From: UMGS1908 sp045655005
Lineage (GTDB): Bacteria; Bacillota; Clostridia; Christensenellales; UBA1242
Assembly (NCBI GenBank): GCA_045655005.1
Contig: JAZOOJ010000012.1
Coordinates: 1-40,003 of the forward strand
Length of the DNA stretch: 40,003 nucleotides
Reading direction: 5' to 3'
This document shows, one piece after another, positions 29,521-37,993 of this stretch (the first letter of the stretch is position 1; each line of letters begins with the position of its first letter). A program made the position numbers and the translations under genes. The notes beneath the pieces are model-generated. The model was not told where the DNA came from. It saw only the letters and a program-made list of their open reading frames with translations, and made no database searches.

Positions 29521-31859
29521 ACTATCAATCCCCTTTCTTTTAATGCTAACAACAATCCGCTGTATCTATCATTTGTTTCTTTCATACTGCTTCCAACTTT
29601 GTCTTTATCCATATAAATGTTTGTATCTTTTTCAAGAATTTCTTCAACAATTTGAATCAATCTATCAATCTTGTCATTTGAATAGAAGTTTTGATTTACA
29701 ATTCTATTGAATCCGTTATTCATCCAATTTTCTAATTTTTCAATTGGAAGAACTGCTTCTGCTCCTGCCTCTCCAACGCCTTGCAATCCTTGATTTGTGC
29801 TAAAAATTGTTGGCTTTCTAAAGATAATACCTTCTTTATTCCACTTGATAGAAACGCTTGGCAATTTACCTTTTCCCATGAATCCCCATGGAGCTTCTCC
29901 ACCGCTTACTTTGAATGAAGGCAATTTTGGTTTTGGTAAACTCCAATCAAAATCAAAGTATCCTTTAATTTTATCAACTGCGTCACCAACAATTTTCTTC
30001 GCTTTTTTAATTGGTGTTTCAATAGCTGTTTTAATGTTATTCCAAACTTTTGTTGTTTTCTCTTTAACAGACTCCCAAACATTTGAAATAGTTTCTTTGA
30101 AAGAATTGAATTTTTCTTTTGCAATTTGAATTCCACTTGAAACTTTTTCTTTGATCGTGTTCCATAGATTTATCCAAAAGTTTCTGAATCCGTCGCATTT
30201 ATTCCATAACAATACAAAGATTGCAATTAAACCAACAATACCCGCAACAACTAAAGCAATAGGATTTAACGCCATTACTGTATTTAATGCGCCGAAAATT
30301 GTTGTTCCACTTTTGACTAAAGTAAACATTGTTTTAAATACATTGATAACGCCTAAAATCTTACTAACTGCAAAATAAGTACCAAAAGCAATTCCTAAAC
30401 TTGTCACAACGGGAACTAACCAATCTAAATTATCAGAAACCCATTGCAACCCTTCTTTTAATGGTGGTAATAAGTTTTGAACTAAAGGCACAAATAAATC
30501 CATTTGAATAATGCGCCCAATTTCTCCAAGTTGTGAAGTCACGTTGTCATATTTTGTTTGTGCTAATTCATCCATTGATTGTTTAGTTGAATCAATAGAA
30601 CCTTTTGTGTTGAATAATGATACAATGGCATCTTCTCCAAGGTCTTCCCACATTGTTCCGAATGTTGCTACGCCTAATTTATAACGTTCTGTTTCATCTT
30701 CTACGCCCATAATTGCATTAATAACATCATTCATGGCTTGCTTTGAAGTTTCTCCGCCTTTTGCGTATCTGCTTGCAACATCATCAATCTTGATTCCTTG
30801 CTTTTCAAGTGCTTCTTGAACGGTTCCGTCACTCATACGAATATTGAACTCTTTCATAGAATCGCCCATTTTATCAATTGACCAAGTTCCCGTTTCAGCA
30901 CCATTTACAAGCATATTGAACATATCATTGGCACTAACGCCCATATTTGCGAATTGAACGGAATATTCATTAATTACATCTAACATATCGCCATTTGCAT
31001 TTAATCCGTTTTGCGCACCTTGTACAACTAAATTAAACGCTTCATTGCTATCTAAACCGAATTGATTCATTAAAGAATTGACTGCACGCATACTTTCAGC
31101 AACATCAAAATCAAATGTATCCCTTAACATTAAAGCGCTTTGTGTCATGTCTTGAAGTTTAGTAGGGTCGACTTCTTTTGTTTGTTGTTTAACTTGTGCC
31201 ATTGAATTTGCAATGTCGTTCATACTTTCGCCAAAATTGTTTCTATAAATTTCTTCCATTGCACCTTCAAATTTTTCCATTTCTTGCGCACTCAATCCCG
31301 TTTGTGCTTGAAGATTTGATAAAGCTGTGTCACTATCAACAGCCAAATCCTTTAAACCTTGTCCAACAGCTTGAATTCCGTCAGCGATCAATGAAGCCAT
31401 TGTGCCTTTTAAAGTTGTGAATCCGTCGCTTAATTCATCCGTTGCTTTATCAACATCTTTTATTTTTTGTTCTGTTTCATTCAATCCGCTTTCTAACGCT
31501 CCAAGTTTAGAATCTGTTTGTTGAATTTCGTTTTGAATCTTTTGAAAATCTGTATTTGCACGGAGTAATTCGTTACTTAATTTCCTAACTTCCTCAGAAT
31601 TATCTCCAAAGGCTTTTTTTGCAAATTCTAGCTTGTTTTCTATCGCTTGAACTTTGTTAGCTGTTATTTCACTTTGTTTTTCTAAGACTTTTTTACGCTC
31701 GCTTAATAAATCAACACTATCAGCATTTCCTTTTAATTGGGCGTCATTTAATCTTAATTCATTTCGTAAAGTTACAAGGGTTTTATTCGCTTCTTTTATC
31801 CCGTCATTGAATCCGCTCGTATCTGCTTCAAATTGAACTTGTGTTTTACTTTTAGCCAT
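29517..31859 (-). CDS. Tail tape measure protein
   Basis: 780 residues from MAKSKTQVQFEAD; the start follows AAAGGAGTGAGGGAT. Residues 20-140 are coiled coil, 165-430 the TP901-type tape-measure domain (SALQAQTGLSAQEMEKFEGA-like, MNQFGLDSNEAFNLVVQGAQ), 480-560 hold two hydrophobic helices (WLVPVVTSLGIAFGTYF, ALVVAGIVGLIAIFVLLW). A basic coiled part and a conserved GAGAEAVLPIEKL segment follow. It sets tail length (about 0.15 nm per residue predicts roughly 115 nm) and passes DNA into the cell. No lytic domain is seen. Confidence 0.93.
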   Translation of the reverse strand: MAKSKTQVQFEADTSGFNDGIKEANKTLVTLRNELRLNDAQLKGNADSVDLLSERKKVLEKQSEITANKVQAIENKLEFAKKAFGDNSEEVRKLSNELLRANTDFQKIQNEIQQTDSKLGALESGLNETEQKIKDVDKATDELSDGFTTLKGTMASLIADGIQAVGQGLKDLAVDSDTALSNLQAQTGLSAQEMEKFEGAMEEIYRNNFGESMNDIANSMAQVKQQTKEVDPTKLQDMTQSALMLRDTFDFDVAESMRAVNSLMNQFGLDSNEAFNLVVQGAQNGLNANGDMLDVINEYSVQFANMGVSANDMFNMLVNGAETGTWSIDKMGDSMKEFNIRMSDGTVQEALEKQGIKIDDVASRYAKGGETSKQAMNDVINAIMGVEDETERYKLGVATFGTMWEDLGEDAIVSLFNTKGSIDSTKQSMDELAQTKYDNVTSQLGEIGRIIQMDLFVPLVQNLLPPLKEGLQWVSDNLDWLVPVVTSLGIAFGTYFAVSKILGVINVFKTMFTLVKSGTTIFGALNTVMALNPIALVVAGIVGLIAIFVLLWNKCDGFRNFWINLWNTIKEKVSSGIQIAKEKFNSFKETISNVWESVKEKTTKVWNNIKTAIETPIKKAKKIVGDAVDKIKGYFDFDWSLPKPKLPSFKVSGGEAPWGFMGKGKLPSVSIKWNKEGIIFRKPTIFSTNQGLQGVGEAGAEAVLPIEKLENWMNNGFNRIVNQNFYSNDKIDRLIQIVEEILEKDTNIYMDKDKVGSSMKETNDRYSGLLLALKERGLIV

Positions 31860-31880
31860 ATCCCTCACTCCTTTCTTTAT

Positions 31881-31927
31881 AAAATAAAAAAAGCGTTATA
31901 ACCCAAAATTATAAGGTTTTAACGCTT
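31881..31927 (-). terminator. Terminator after tail chaperone genes
   Basis: AAGCGTTA and TTAACGCTT arms plus AACC/GGTT form a long stem, followed by TTTTTTTATTTT on the minus strand, between the tail chaperone extension and the tape measure. Confidence 0.8.
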
Positions 31928-32475
31928 ACTTTCTTCTTTGTATCTCATATAATTTACATATCCTTCAAAAGCACTTTTATTTTCAATAACAGATAAAACA
32001 AAACTAATATCAGCATTCCAAAATATATCCTCACTTAATCCTAGAATCATAACATAATAAGTATATGAATCTTCTATATCTTCAAGTTCAAATTTAGGCA
32101 TTTTGATTCTTTTTGGTATGCTTCTTGTTTTATCAATAAAAGGCTTTCGGAATCCTACTTTTTTTTCGTTTTTGTTAAGGCGTTGAATGTTCTTTCAATC
32201 AATGGAATATCGAAAGGAACTTGATCAACAAATTCAGCTTCTTTATATTTCTCATTGTTGCCGATATTTGCACACCAATAAGCTGTATAAATAACTGTTA
32301 CCATGTCCAAAACATCATCTGATTTTCCTTGATAAAAGATTTTATTGAATCGTGTATATAATTCATTATCAACGCTTTTCAAGATGTTTAATTTTTGAAA
32401 AGTTAATGTTAATTTAACTTCCTCGCCATTCTCTAATGGAAAAGAAATAAAACTATTTTTAGCAGTTTCATTCAT
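31919..32475 (-). CDS. Tail assembly chaperone fusion (GT) by -1 frameshift
   Basis: The 106-residue chaperone frame slips back one base at A AAA AAG (32158-32164), just before its stop, and continues without a stop as VGFRKPFIDKTRSI..., then MPKFELEDIEDSYTYYVMIL to ESKR. The fused protein is about 185 residues. This is the lambda G/GT arrangement, in which the minor GT form recruits tail tube protein to the tape measure. The second frame has no convincing ribosome site at its MPKF, which supports reading by frameshift. The slippery site is a canonical heptamer with the stop codon immediately after it. Confidence 0.82.
32155..32475 (-). CDS. Tail assembly chaperone (G-like)
   Basis: 106 residues from MNETAKNSF, begun at the ATG behind GGAGGAAACTAT. 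KLTLTFQKLNILKSVDNELY and DMVTVIYTAYWCANIG match small helical tail chaperones before the tape measure. Its final residues LTKTKKK are encoded by the slippery A run that produces the GT fusion. It wraps the tape measure protein during tail assembly and is absent from the finished tail. Confidence 0.82.
   Translation of the reverse strand: MNETAKNSFISFPLENGEEVKLTLTFQKLNILKSVDNELYTRFNKIFYQGKSDDVLDMVTVIYTAYWCANIGNNEKYKEAEFVDQVPFDIPLIERTFNALTKTKKK
32158..32164 (-). other. Slippery heptamer A AAA AAG
   Basis: In frame 0 the codons are AAA AAG TAG. A -1 slip gives GTA GGA TTC and an open frame of 79 codons. The sequence is among the most efficient bacterial slippery heptamers. The stop directly after it adds a pause. 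Confidence 0.85.
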
Positions 32476-32494
32476 ATAGTTTCCTCCGTTTTTA

Positions 32495-32535
32495 TACAAA
32501 AAAATAGATAAACCTCGAATGAAGTCTATCTATTT
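32495..32535 (-). terminator. Terminator upstream of tail chaperone
   Basis: AAATAGATA and TATCTATTT pair around a 16-base loop, followed by TTTTTTTGTATA on the minus strand. It may lower tail-chaperone expression relative to the tail tube gene. Confidence 0.75.
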
Positions 32536-32542
32536 AAATTGC

Positions 32543-32695
32543 TTATTCAGTTGGTTTTTCTTCCTTGATTTCTTCGATAAAAGGACCAACTTCTAAGATT
32601 TCTTTAACTCGTTTTTTAGTGAATTTTACAACATCTCCAACGTTATAAATTTTGTTGGTATGTTTATCCCTAAACCTAACTAAAATCTTATACAT
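32543..32695 (-). CDS. Small conserved phage structural-region protein
   Basis: A 50-residue protein, MYKILVRFRDKHTNKIYNVG onward, ending EEKPTE. Small proteins of this type, with a KxLVRFxDK start and GDVVKFTKKRVKEIL, are common between major tail protein and tail chaperone genes in Bacillota phages. The start follows AGGAGGAATAACTT. It may be a small SH3-like barrel. Function unknown. Confidence 0.68.
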   Translation of the reverse strand: MYKILVRFRDKHTNKIYNVGDVVKFTKKRVKEILEVGPFIEEIKEEKPTE

Positions 32696-32707
32696 AAGTT
32701 ATTCCTC

Positions 32708-33277
32708 CTAAGCTGTTGCAACGTTTACTAATGAAGGTGTAAAGTTTTCTAACCAAGCTGTTTTGATCACTTCATCTAATCCTTCAACTAATGCTTCATA
32801 AACACCGTTTCCGAATTCGTCAGGCATTACTGAAACATTTAATTCTAATTCTGCAACTTCTTCAGCACCGTTTTCAATTTTTCTTGCAATTCCGCTTTCA
32901 ATGATACAATTTGGATATGCTCTTAATTTTGCAACACCATCTTCATCAAAAACCTCGCAAGTGTAACAGAATGATTTATGAACAGAATTTCTACCATAAG
33001 CATAAACTCCGTCTTTTAATCCATCACTTAACATTCCGTATGATTTTAAATAAACATCATAGCGCATATGTAATGATAAAGCTAATTCGCCCGTTCCATC
33101 ACCTTTTACAACTTTTTTTACAACAACACCTTCGCATTTTTTTGTTGTAATTTTAGCGTTCATTGTTTCTTCTAAAGAACCAACGCAACCGGCTCTTGTG
33201 GCTTTTTCATCATCTTTAAATTTAATAGATGAATTTTTAACTTCAAAATCTGAATAGACTTTTTCATAAGTAGCCAT
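32708..33277 (-). CDS. Major tail (tube) protein
   Basis: 189 residues from MATYEKVYSDFEV (ATG at 33277 behind AAGGAGTTGAATTAT; an upstream TTG is unlikely). It has a phi13-type major tail protein layout: ATRAGCVGSLEETMNAKITT, ALSLHMRYDVYLKSYGM, FCYTCEVFDEDG. It polymerises to form the tail tube. Position between the neck genes and the tail chaperones and its length fit. No C-terminal Ig domain is attached. Confidence 0.87.
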   Translation of the reverse strand: MATYEKVYSDFEVKNSSIKFKDDEKATRAGCVGSLEETMNAKITTKKCEGVVVKKVVKGDGTGELALSLHMRYDVYLKSYGMLSDGLKDGVYAYGRNSVHKSFCYTCEVFDEDGVAKLRAYPNCIIESGIARKIENGAEEVAELELNVSVMPDEFGNGVYEALVEGLDEVIKTAWLENFTPSLVNVATA

Positions 33278-33282
33278 ATAAT

Positions 33283-33780
33283 TCAACTCCTTTTTTTATT
33301 TTTTTTACTTTTTTCTGTGGAATACGTCCTATTTTTTAAGTTGCTATCACGAATTTCCATAGCGTTATCTATATTTTTTAGAATTGCTTCAATCATTCCG
33401 TTTACAATTGTATCTTGTTTTGATTTCAAACCTTGTTCCATGAATAAGTTTCGTCCTTTTCTTTTTGAAGTTCCCGTTCCCGTTGATGGATAATACAAAT
33501 AGTAGAAACTTGTGCCACGCTTACCTTTTAAACTGTTTGAAATTTCAACAGCTAAGTTAAATGGCTGTATTTCCCACCATTCGCTATCTTTTGCGTGAAT
33601 CTTATCAACAACAGAACGTGGCATGAATTTTGTAATCTCATCAGCAATTACATAAGCACCAATTCCATGCAAGTATACATTTATACTTTTTTCAGCAGTA
33701 TGACCGGCATTTGCAATTGCTTGATTAATTCGTTCAACGTCTTCAAAACGCAATTGAAACTCAACTCTATTTCTAGGCAT
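33283..33780 (-). CDS. HK97 gp10-like neck protein
   Basis: A 165-residue protein. FEDVERINQAIANAGHTAEK, then YVIADEITKFMPRS and VEISNSLKGKRGTSFYYLYYPS are in the pattern of HK97 gp10-like (minor neck/tail completion) proteins. A basic C-terminus (STEKSKKNKKRS) is unusual for the family. It abuts the major tail gene and shares its stop/start with the tail-terminator-like gene (ATGCC at 33780). Order with its neighbour is swapped relative to many phages. Confidence 0.72.
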   Translation of the reverse strand: MPRNRVEFQLRFEDVERINQAIANAGHTAEKSINVYLHGIGAYVIADEITKFMPRSVVDKIHAKDSEWWEIQPFNLAVEISNSLKGKRGTSFYYLYYPSTGTGTSKRKGRNLFMEQGLKSKQDTIVNGMIEAILKNIDNAMEIRDSNLKNRTYSTEKSKKNKKRS

Positions 33781-34136
33781 TATTCAATTAATCCTTTCTT
33801 GGTCTTTGTAAACGTCAAAATAAGCATTTCAACAACGTTATTCGTGTTACCATTAATAGTGTATTCATATGTCATATCCTCGTTAGCAAGTCTTAAACCG
33901 CTTATTTCAAGCATTTTAGAAAGAACTTGCTTAACAACTTCATCATCAATCCAATTTTCTCTTACAATAGCAACGTACCAATAACCATTTAAATCATTTG
34001 AACTTGTTCCGCTTTTTCTGATTCTTCTTTGACCAAACACAATATAATTCCATTCATCAATATCTATTTCTGGAACGATTCCATAGAATACTTGTGAATC
34101 AATTTCAAGCAATTTTTCTTTAATTTTATTCCTCAA
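33780..34136 (-). CDS. Tail-terminator/head-tail joining protein
   Basis: A 118-residue protein that opens at TTG (34136), behind GGAGGAAGAAAAC; the next ATG is near residue 70. IDSQVFYGIVPEIDIDEWNY, RRIRKSGTSSNDLNGYWYVA and IVRENWIDDE fit small phage tail-terminator or completion proteins that cap the tail and join it to the head. It lies between head closure and the gp10-like gene. Confidence 0.6.
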   Translation of the reverse strand: MRNKIKEKLLEIDSQVFYGIVPEIDIDEWNYIVFGQRRIRKSGTSSNDLNGYWYVAIVRENWIDDEVVKQVLSKMLEISGLRLANEDMTYEYTINGNTNNVVEMLILTFTKTKKGLIE

Positions 34137-34488
34137 GTTTTCTTCCTCCCTCTAAATAGATATATAAATGTTTGTTAAATTGATCAGAATCTAATTTGAA
34201 AATATCGTAAACAATACCTTTCAAAACAACCTTATGATTGTTCTTGATTTTATCAGTTAATGGTACTTTCACTTTCATTGTAATTTTTCTTCCCATTGAT
34301 TCGGCAAAGGTATAATCCTCTGTTCTAATTGTCATTGGTTCATAGAAAAAATTTTGAATGAAAATAAAATCATCTTTTGTTCTTGCGTTTCTTTTTGCGT
34401 TGAAATTCGCATTGGTTAATTTGTCAATGTTTTCAGCGTACACACTAAGAACGCCACCGTTATAACTAGTTCTCTTCTTTTTGAACAT
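34126..34488 (-). CDS. Head closure protein
   Basis: A 120-residue protein with the head-closure (SPP1 gp16/HK97-type) beta pattern: KRTSYNGGVLSVYAENIDKL, then ESMGRKITMKVKVPL and VVLKGIVYDIFKLD. It plugs the portal exit after packaging and provides the docking face for the tail. It overlaps the connector gene upstream and the terminator gene downstream. Confidence 0.75.
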   Translation of the reverse strand: MFKKKRTSYNGGVLSVYAENIDKLTNANFNAKRNARTKDDFIFIQNFFYEPMTIRTEDYTFAESMGRKITMKVKVPLTDKIKNNHKVVLKGIVYDIFKLDSDQFNKHLYIYLEGGRKLEE

Positions 34489-34777
34489 AATTCAACACCT
34501 TGTGTTTATCCCTTAATCTGTAAATATCATCAATGTAATTATCATTGAATTCATTTCCGCTATCATTCCAAATATACCAACAGCAATTCAAGAACAAATC
34601 CATTTCATCTTCATTTCCTTGTTCTTCAAAATCGAATTCATCAGAAACGCCTAATAAATGAATAATTTTTTTAGTTGCACTTGTGATTGTTCTATTAATC
34701 TTTTTATTCGTTAATTCATCATCATCCGTGCAATAACATTTGGCTTTTACTTCTGCCATTAATGTTTCGGTAAACAT
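34466..34777 (-). CDS. Head-tail connector (gp6-like)
   Basis: A 103-residue helical protein, start behind AAGGAGTGATTTAA. RTITSATKKIIHLLGV, DLFLNCCWYIWND and NEFNDNYIDDIYRLRDKH match the gp6/gp15-type connector that forms a ring under the portal. First gene after the capsid terminator. Helices fit the family although the usual QLRG motif is not evident. Confidence 0.75.
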   Translation of the reverse strand: MFTETLMAEVKAKCYCTDDDELTNKKINRTITSATKKIIHLLGVSDEFDFEEQGNEDEMDLFLNCCWYIWNDSGNEFNDNYIDDIYRLRDKHKVLNYVQKEEN

Positions 34778-34802
34778 TTAAATCACTCCTTAAATAAAAA
34801 GG

Positions 34803-34831
34803 AAAAGTGCCTAGATTAAACTAAGCACTTT
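34803..34831 (-). terminator. Terminator after major capsid gene
   Basis: AAAGTGC-TTAG and CTAG-GCACTTT form the stem on the minus strand, followed by TCCTTTTTATTT. Placed after the major capsid gene, it would let capsid protein be made in excess over the connectors. Confidence 0.75.
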
Positions 34832-36005
34832 GAACAACTTCTTTCACTAAAATATAAGTTGGTTCTAATTTAGAAATATCTAAGTAAACAGCGGAAGTGT
34901 TGTCTTTACAACGTCCGAATGCGTGCATTTTTGTTTTGTATACACGTTTATCTTCCAAGAATTTGAATTCATCAGAATATTCGATTTGTCCTTTTCTAGC
35001 AGAACCGCTTGCTAAGAAGTATTCTTCAACGATTGTTAATACTGCTTCACCTTCATCAATTGCAGTTGATTGAATAGTTTCTGTTGGAATTGGGAATAAA
35101 TCATGAACATATTGCCCGTTTACGTTTTGAACAGTTGTGGCAGGCATTACTTTCACAACGTAATCAATTGGGTTTACGATTAAAGCTAATTTTGTAATAA
35201 CTCTATATTTACCATTTTCTTTTCTAACTAAGTTATTACCAACTAGTTCACCATAATTTTTAGTTGTGAAATCTGTTACAGAAATTTTTGCTTTTAAAGG
35301 GTATCCTGTATCTGTGTTTACTGATACACCTTCGTGAATATCACGAATCATTCCGATTGGTTCGCCTTTAACACCTTTACCTTTAATGATTCCGTGTTCT
35401 AAACCGCAAGCCATAACTTCTTTTAAGATAGCTTTTACATAACGGTCAATAAAGATTGGTCCCATATCTAACATATCTAATGGTAATACAAAGAATGCAG
35501 ATAATTTACCTTGTGTTACATTGATTGATTTGAAGCCACCTTCAATTTGTTTAGTAATTTCAGCGTTGATTTCGCCCCATACTGCCATATCTTCTTCGGC
35601 ATCATTTAATAACCATTGTGTTAAGTATTTAACGTTTTGGAAATTAATTCTTGATAATAATGGGTGGTTTTGTGTTAAATCTGTGAACACGTCTTCAATG
35701 ATTGTTTCAGGCATTCCACCTTCTGTTGTTAATAAGTCAATCATCGCTTGTTTTGGATTGCTTGATTTAGCTCCTTCAATCCATTTTTCATAGAATTTTG
35801 TTTCTTGTGTTGTTAATTGTTTTTGTCCTCTTTGTAATAAGATTTGTTTATCCATCACTTTGTCCATAACGTTTAATTCTTCTTTAACAGAATCAACGAT
35901 TGATTGACGGAATTCTTTTGAAGCTTGTTCAATTTGTTCTTTGTCACCGCTCTTAATAGCTTCCATTAATTTAGCGGCATTAAATTTGTTTACATTCATA
36001 GTCAT
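34821..36005 (-). CDS. HK97-fold major capsid protein
   Basis: A 394-residue protein. The first roughly 75 residues are a charged coiled coil (delta/scaffold domain, MEAIKSGDKEQIEQASKEFR). The HK97 fold follows, with PETIIEDVFTDLTQNHPLLS, WGEINAEITKQIEGGFKSIN and TQGKLSAFFVLPLDMLDMG. GLEHGIIKGKGVKGEPIGM is the family signature. It builds the icosahedral head. The protease gene upstream probably removes the coiled coil. Start behind AGGAGGTATGTAAA. Confidence 0.93.
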   Translation of the reverse strand: MTMNVNKFNAAKLMEAIKSGDKEQIEQASKEFRQSIVDSVKEELNVMDKVMDKQILLQRGQKQLTTQETKFYEKWIEGAKSSNPKQAMIDLLTTEGGMPETIIEDVFTDLTQNHPLLSRINFQNVKYLTQWLLNDAEEDMAVWGEINAEITKQIEGGFKSINVTQGKLSAFFVLPLDMLDMGPIFIDRYVKAILKEVMACGLEHGIIKGKGVKGEPIGMIRDIHEGVSVNTDTGYPLKAKISVTDFTTKNYGELVGNNLVRKENGKYRVITKLALIVNPIDYVVKVMPATTVQNVNGQYVHDLFPIPTETIQSTAIDEGEAVLTIVEEYFLASGSARKGQIEYSDEFKFLEDKRVYKTKMHAFGRCKDNTSAVYLDISKLEPTYILVKEVVQSA

Positions 36006-36006
36006 T

Positions 36007-36822
36007 TTACATACCTCCTAAAATAGAATTTAAAAATTGTACAAATTTTTCATTTGCTTTTTCATCTTCCTCAGAATCATCTTTGTTTTCATCATCCTCA
36101 TTTTCATCTTCGGTAGATGTTTTTTTATCATCATCAACATCATCATCATTTGAAGTTTTAGATGAATCATCATTTTCATCTTCGTCTTCATCTGTTTCAG
36201 CTTGTTGTGATTGCATAATTAAATTAAATAATTTTTGTTTAACGCTTTGGCTTGGGTTTTTATCAGCATTTTCTTTTGAAATAGCTGTTGCAAATCCCAT
36301 TTCAATAGCTTTTTCATAGTCTAACCATGATTCGTTATCCATCAATTCTTTCAATTCTTCTTCCGTGATATTCACGTTTTCCATGTAAGCATTGATAGAA
36401 GCTTTTGTAATAACGTCAAGGTCATCAGCTTGTTTACGCAATTCTTTTGCGTTTCCACTCGCCCATACCCATGCGTTATGAATCATTAATAAACTAGCTT
36501 TGGACATAATTCTTTCATCTCCTGCCATGAAAATAACAGAAGCGATTGAACAAGCAAAACCATCACAAAATGTTCTTACTTTTGCTTTGTGATTTCTTAA
36601 AGAATTGTAGATTGCAAGTCCTTCGGCAACTTCTCCACCATATGAATTAATATGTACGTTGATCGTATCAACATCATTTAATTCTTCTAATTGTTTTGAA
36701 AGTGTGTAAGCACTCACCTCTCCAAATTCTTCCCATGCCCATGAAGTAATATCACCAAAAATGTTTAGGTCTGCTTCATTGTCATGTTTAATTAATGAAT
36801 AATATTTAGGCACATTTTTCAT
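36007..36822 (-). CDS. ClpP-like head maturation protease with acidic tail
   Basis: 271 residues from MKNVPKYYSL, start behind AAGGAGGTGGGTAAA, one base after the portal stop. The ClpP/S14 fold is clear: HINSYGGEVAEGLAIYNSL, then GFACSIAS with nucleophile Ser92 and MIHNAW with His115; the third residue is probably an Asp near 139. The C-terminal 75 residues are extremely acidic (DEDEDENDDSS, then DENEDDENKDDSEEDE), ending KFVQFLNSILGGM like a capsid-binding scaffold helix. Protease and scaffold-like functions thus seem joined in one protein. Confidence 0.9.
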   Translation of the reverse strand: MKNVPKYYSLIKHDNEADLNIFGDITSWAWEEFGEVSAYTLSKQLEELNDVDTINVHINSYGGEVAEGLAIYNSLRNHKAKVRTFCDGFACSIASVIFMAGDERIMSKASLLMIHNAWVWASGNAKELRKQADDLDVITKASINAYMENVNITEEELKELMDNESWLDYEKAIEMGFATAISKENADKNPSQSVKQKLFNLIMQSQQAETDEDEDENDDSSKTSNDDDVDDDKKTSTEDENEDDENKDDSEEDEKANEKFVQFLNSILGGM

Positions 36823-36823
36823 T

Positions 36824-37978
36824 TTACCCACCTCCTTTTTGTTCAACTTCGCCATTCAAAACATCCTCAACTCTTGAATTGTTTTTAGTCATCCAATGTT
36901 GTTTTGAGAACTCAGTATTCAATGGTTGTTCTCCAAGTTTTTCTAAAATCATATCAATGTTGTATAATCCACTTCCTAATAAGTTGTAAATATTAGGTGC
37001 TTTTTCAAAGATGTTAATGTGCATAATTGACGTTGTATCCACGTCCATGTATGTTTCTTCAAGATAATCTTCAATTGTTCCCGTTGCTCGTGTTAATTCT
37101 TCACTAATTAATTTAGCAAGTGGGTCAATTCTAAAGGTAATAAATTCTGTAATAACATCATTCGTATTTGTTGTGTTTCCATATAGCATTGATACGGGCA
37201 TTTTGAATGCTTGTGCAGTAATTTCAAAAATTTCTTTTCTTAATTCACGCACATCTTTTGAATCTGTTGTTCCGTTAGGTTCAACAAATTTTTCTAATGA
37301 TTGTCCTTTGAATTGTGGATATACTGCTTTTTGGCTGTTTATGAAACTAGACAATTGTTCTTTAATGAAAGAATTGTATGTTTGCATAAATTTTTGATCG
37401 CCTGCTTCAACATTGGGAAGAACTAACTTGTATTTTTCACTATTTGAAGATTTATAGACTTCAAAAGCATAATTCAATATTTCTGCGTAATCATCTAGCA
37501 TTCCACTAACTAATGCTTTTAGTTTTCCATCATCAATATTGAGGTAAACAACATCTTCCCTACGTCTAATAAATGTTCTTGTATCATCATTTACAGAAAT
37601 ATCAACAAAGACATCTCCTTCAATTGGAAGCTTCTCAACGTTAAATCCATCAGCAATATATAAATTTCCGTTGTGTTCAAACACTAACACTTCGCCTTCA
37701 TATAAAAGCTTGTTAATCATTCGTATTTTGAACACACTAGCCGATTCATTGACGTTTGCAGAAACATTCCAAAGATAATACATTTTATCTTTGACGGGTT
37801 TACCTTTGACATATCTTTTTATCGGACACCTTGCAATTGTTTCTGAAACATAGGAAGAAGCAACATACCAAGCAAGCGCCTTTGTGGATAATCTTTCTCG
37901 AATTTCTCCAACAATTGTTTTTGCTTGTTCGCTGTCTGATAAATCAATACGTCCATTTAGCCAATTGAACAACTTCAT
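36824..37978 (-). CDS. Phage portal protein (HK97 type)
   Basis: A 384-residue portal. ALAWYVASSYVSETIARCPIK near residue 35, YYLWNVSANVNESASVFKIR near 67, then EGEVLVFEHNGNLY and QAFKMPVSMLYGNTTN (about 262) are the conserved blocks of HK97-type portals. Twelve copies form the DNA channel at one capsid vertex and dock the terminase. It lies directly upstream of the protease with one base between them. Start behind AAGGAGGCGAAAAT. Confidence 0.93.
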   Translation of the reverse strand: MKLFNWLNGRIDLSDSEQAKTIVGEIRERLSTKALAWYVASSYVSETIARCPIKRYVKGKPVKDKMYYLWNVSANVNESASVFKIRMINKLLYEGEVLVFEHNGNLYIADGFNVEKLPIEGDVFVDISVNDDTRTFIRRREDVVYLNIDDGKLKALVSGMLDDYAEILNYAFEVYKSSNSEKYKLVLPNVEAGDQKFMQTYNSFIKEQLSSFINSQKAVYPQFKGQSLEKFVEPNGTTDSKDVRELRKEIFEITAQAFKMPVSMLYGNTTNTNDVITEFITFRIDPLAKLISEELTRATGTIEDYLEETYMDVDTTSIMHINIFEKAPNIYNLLGSGLYNIDMILEKLGEQPLNTEFSKQHWMTKNNSRVEDVLNGEVEQKGGG

Positions 37979-37993
37979 ATTTTCGCCTCCTTT

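Noticed and set aside
36083..36319. Serine-rich plus-strand frame opposite the protease gene
   Set aside because: Shadow of the Asp/Glu-rich tail on the other strand; no ribosome site. The other plus-strand frames in the structural region are rejected likewise.
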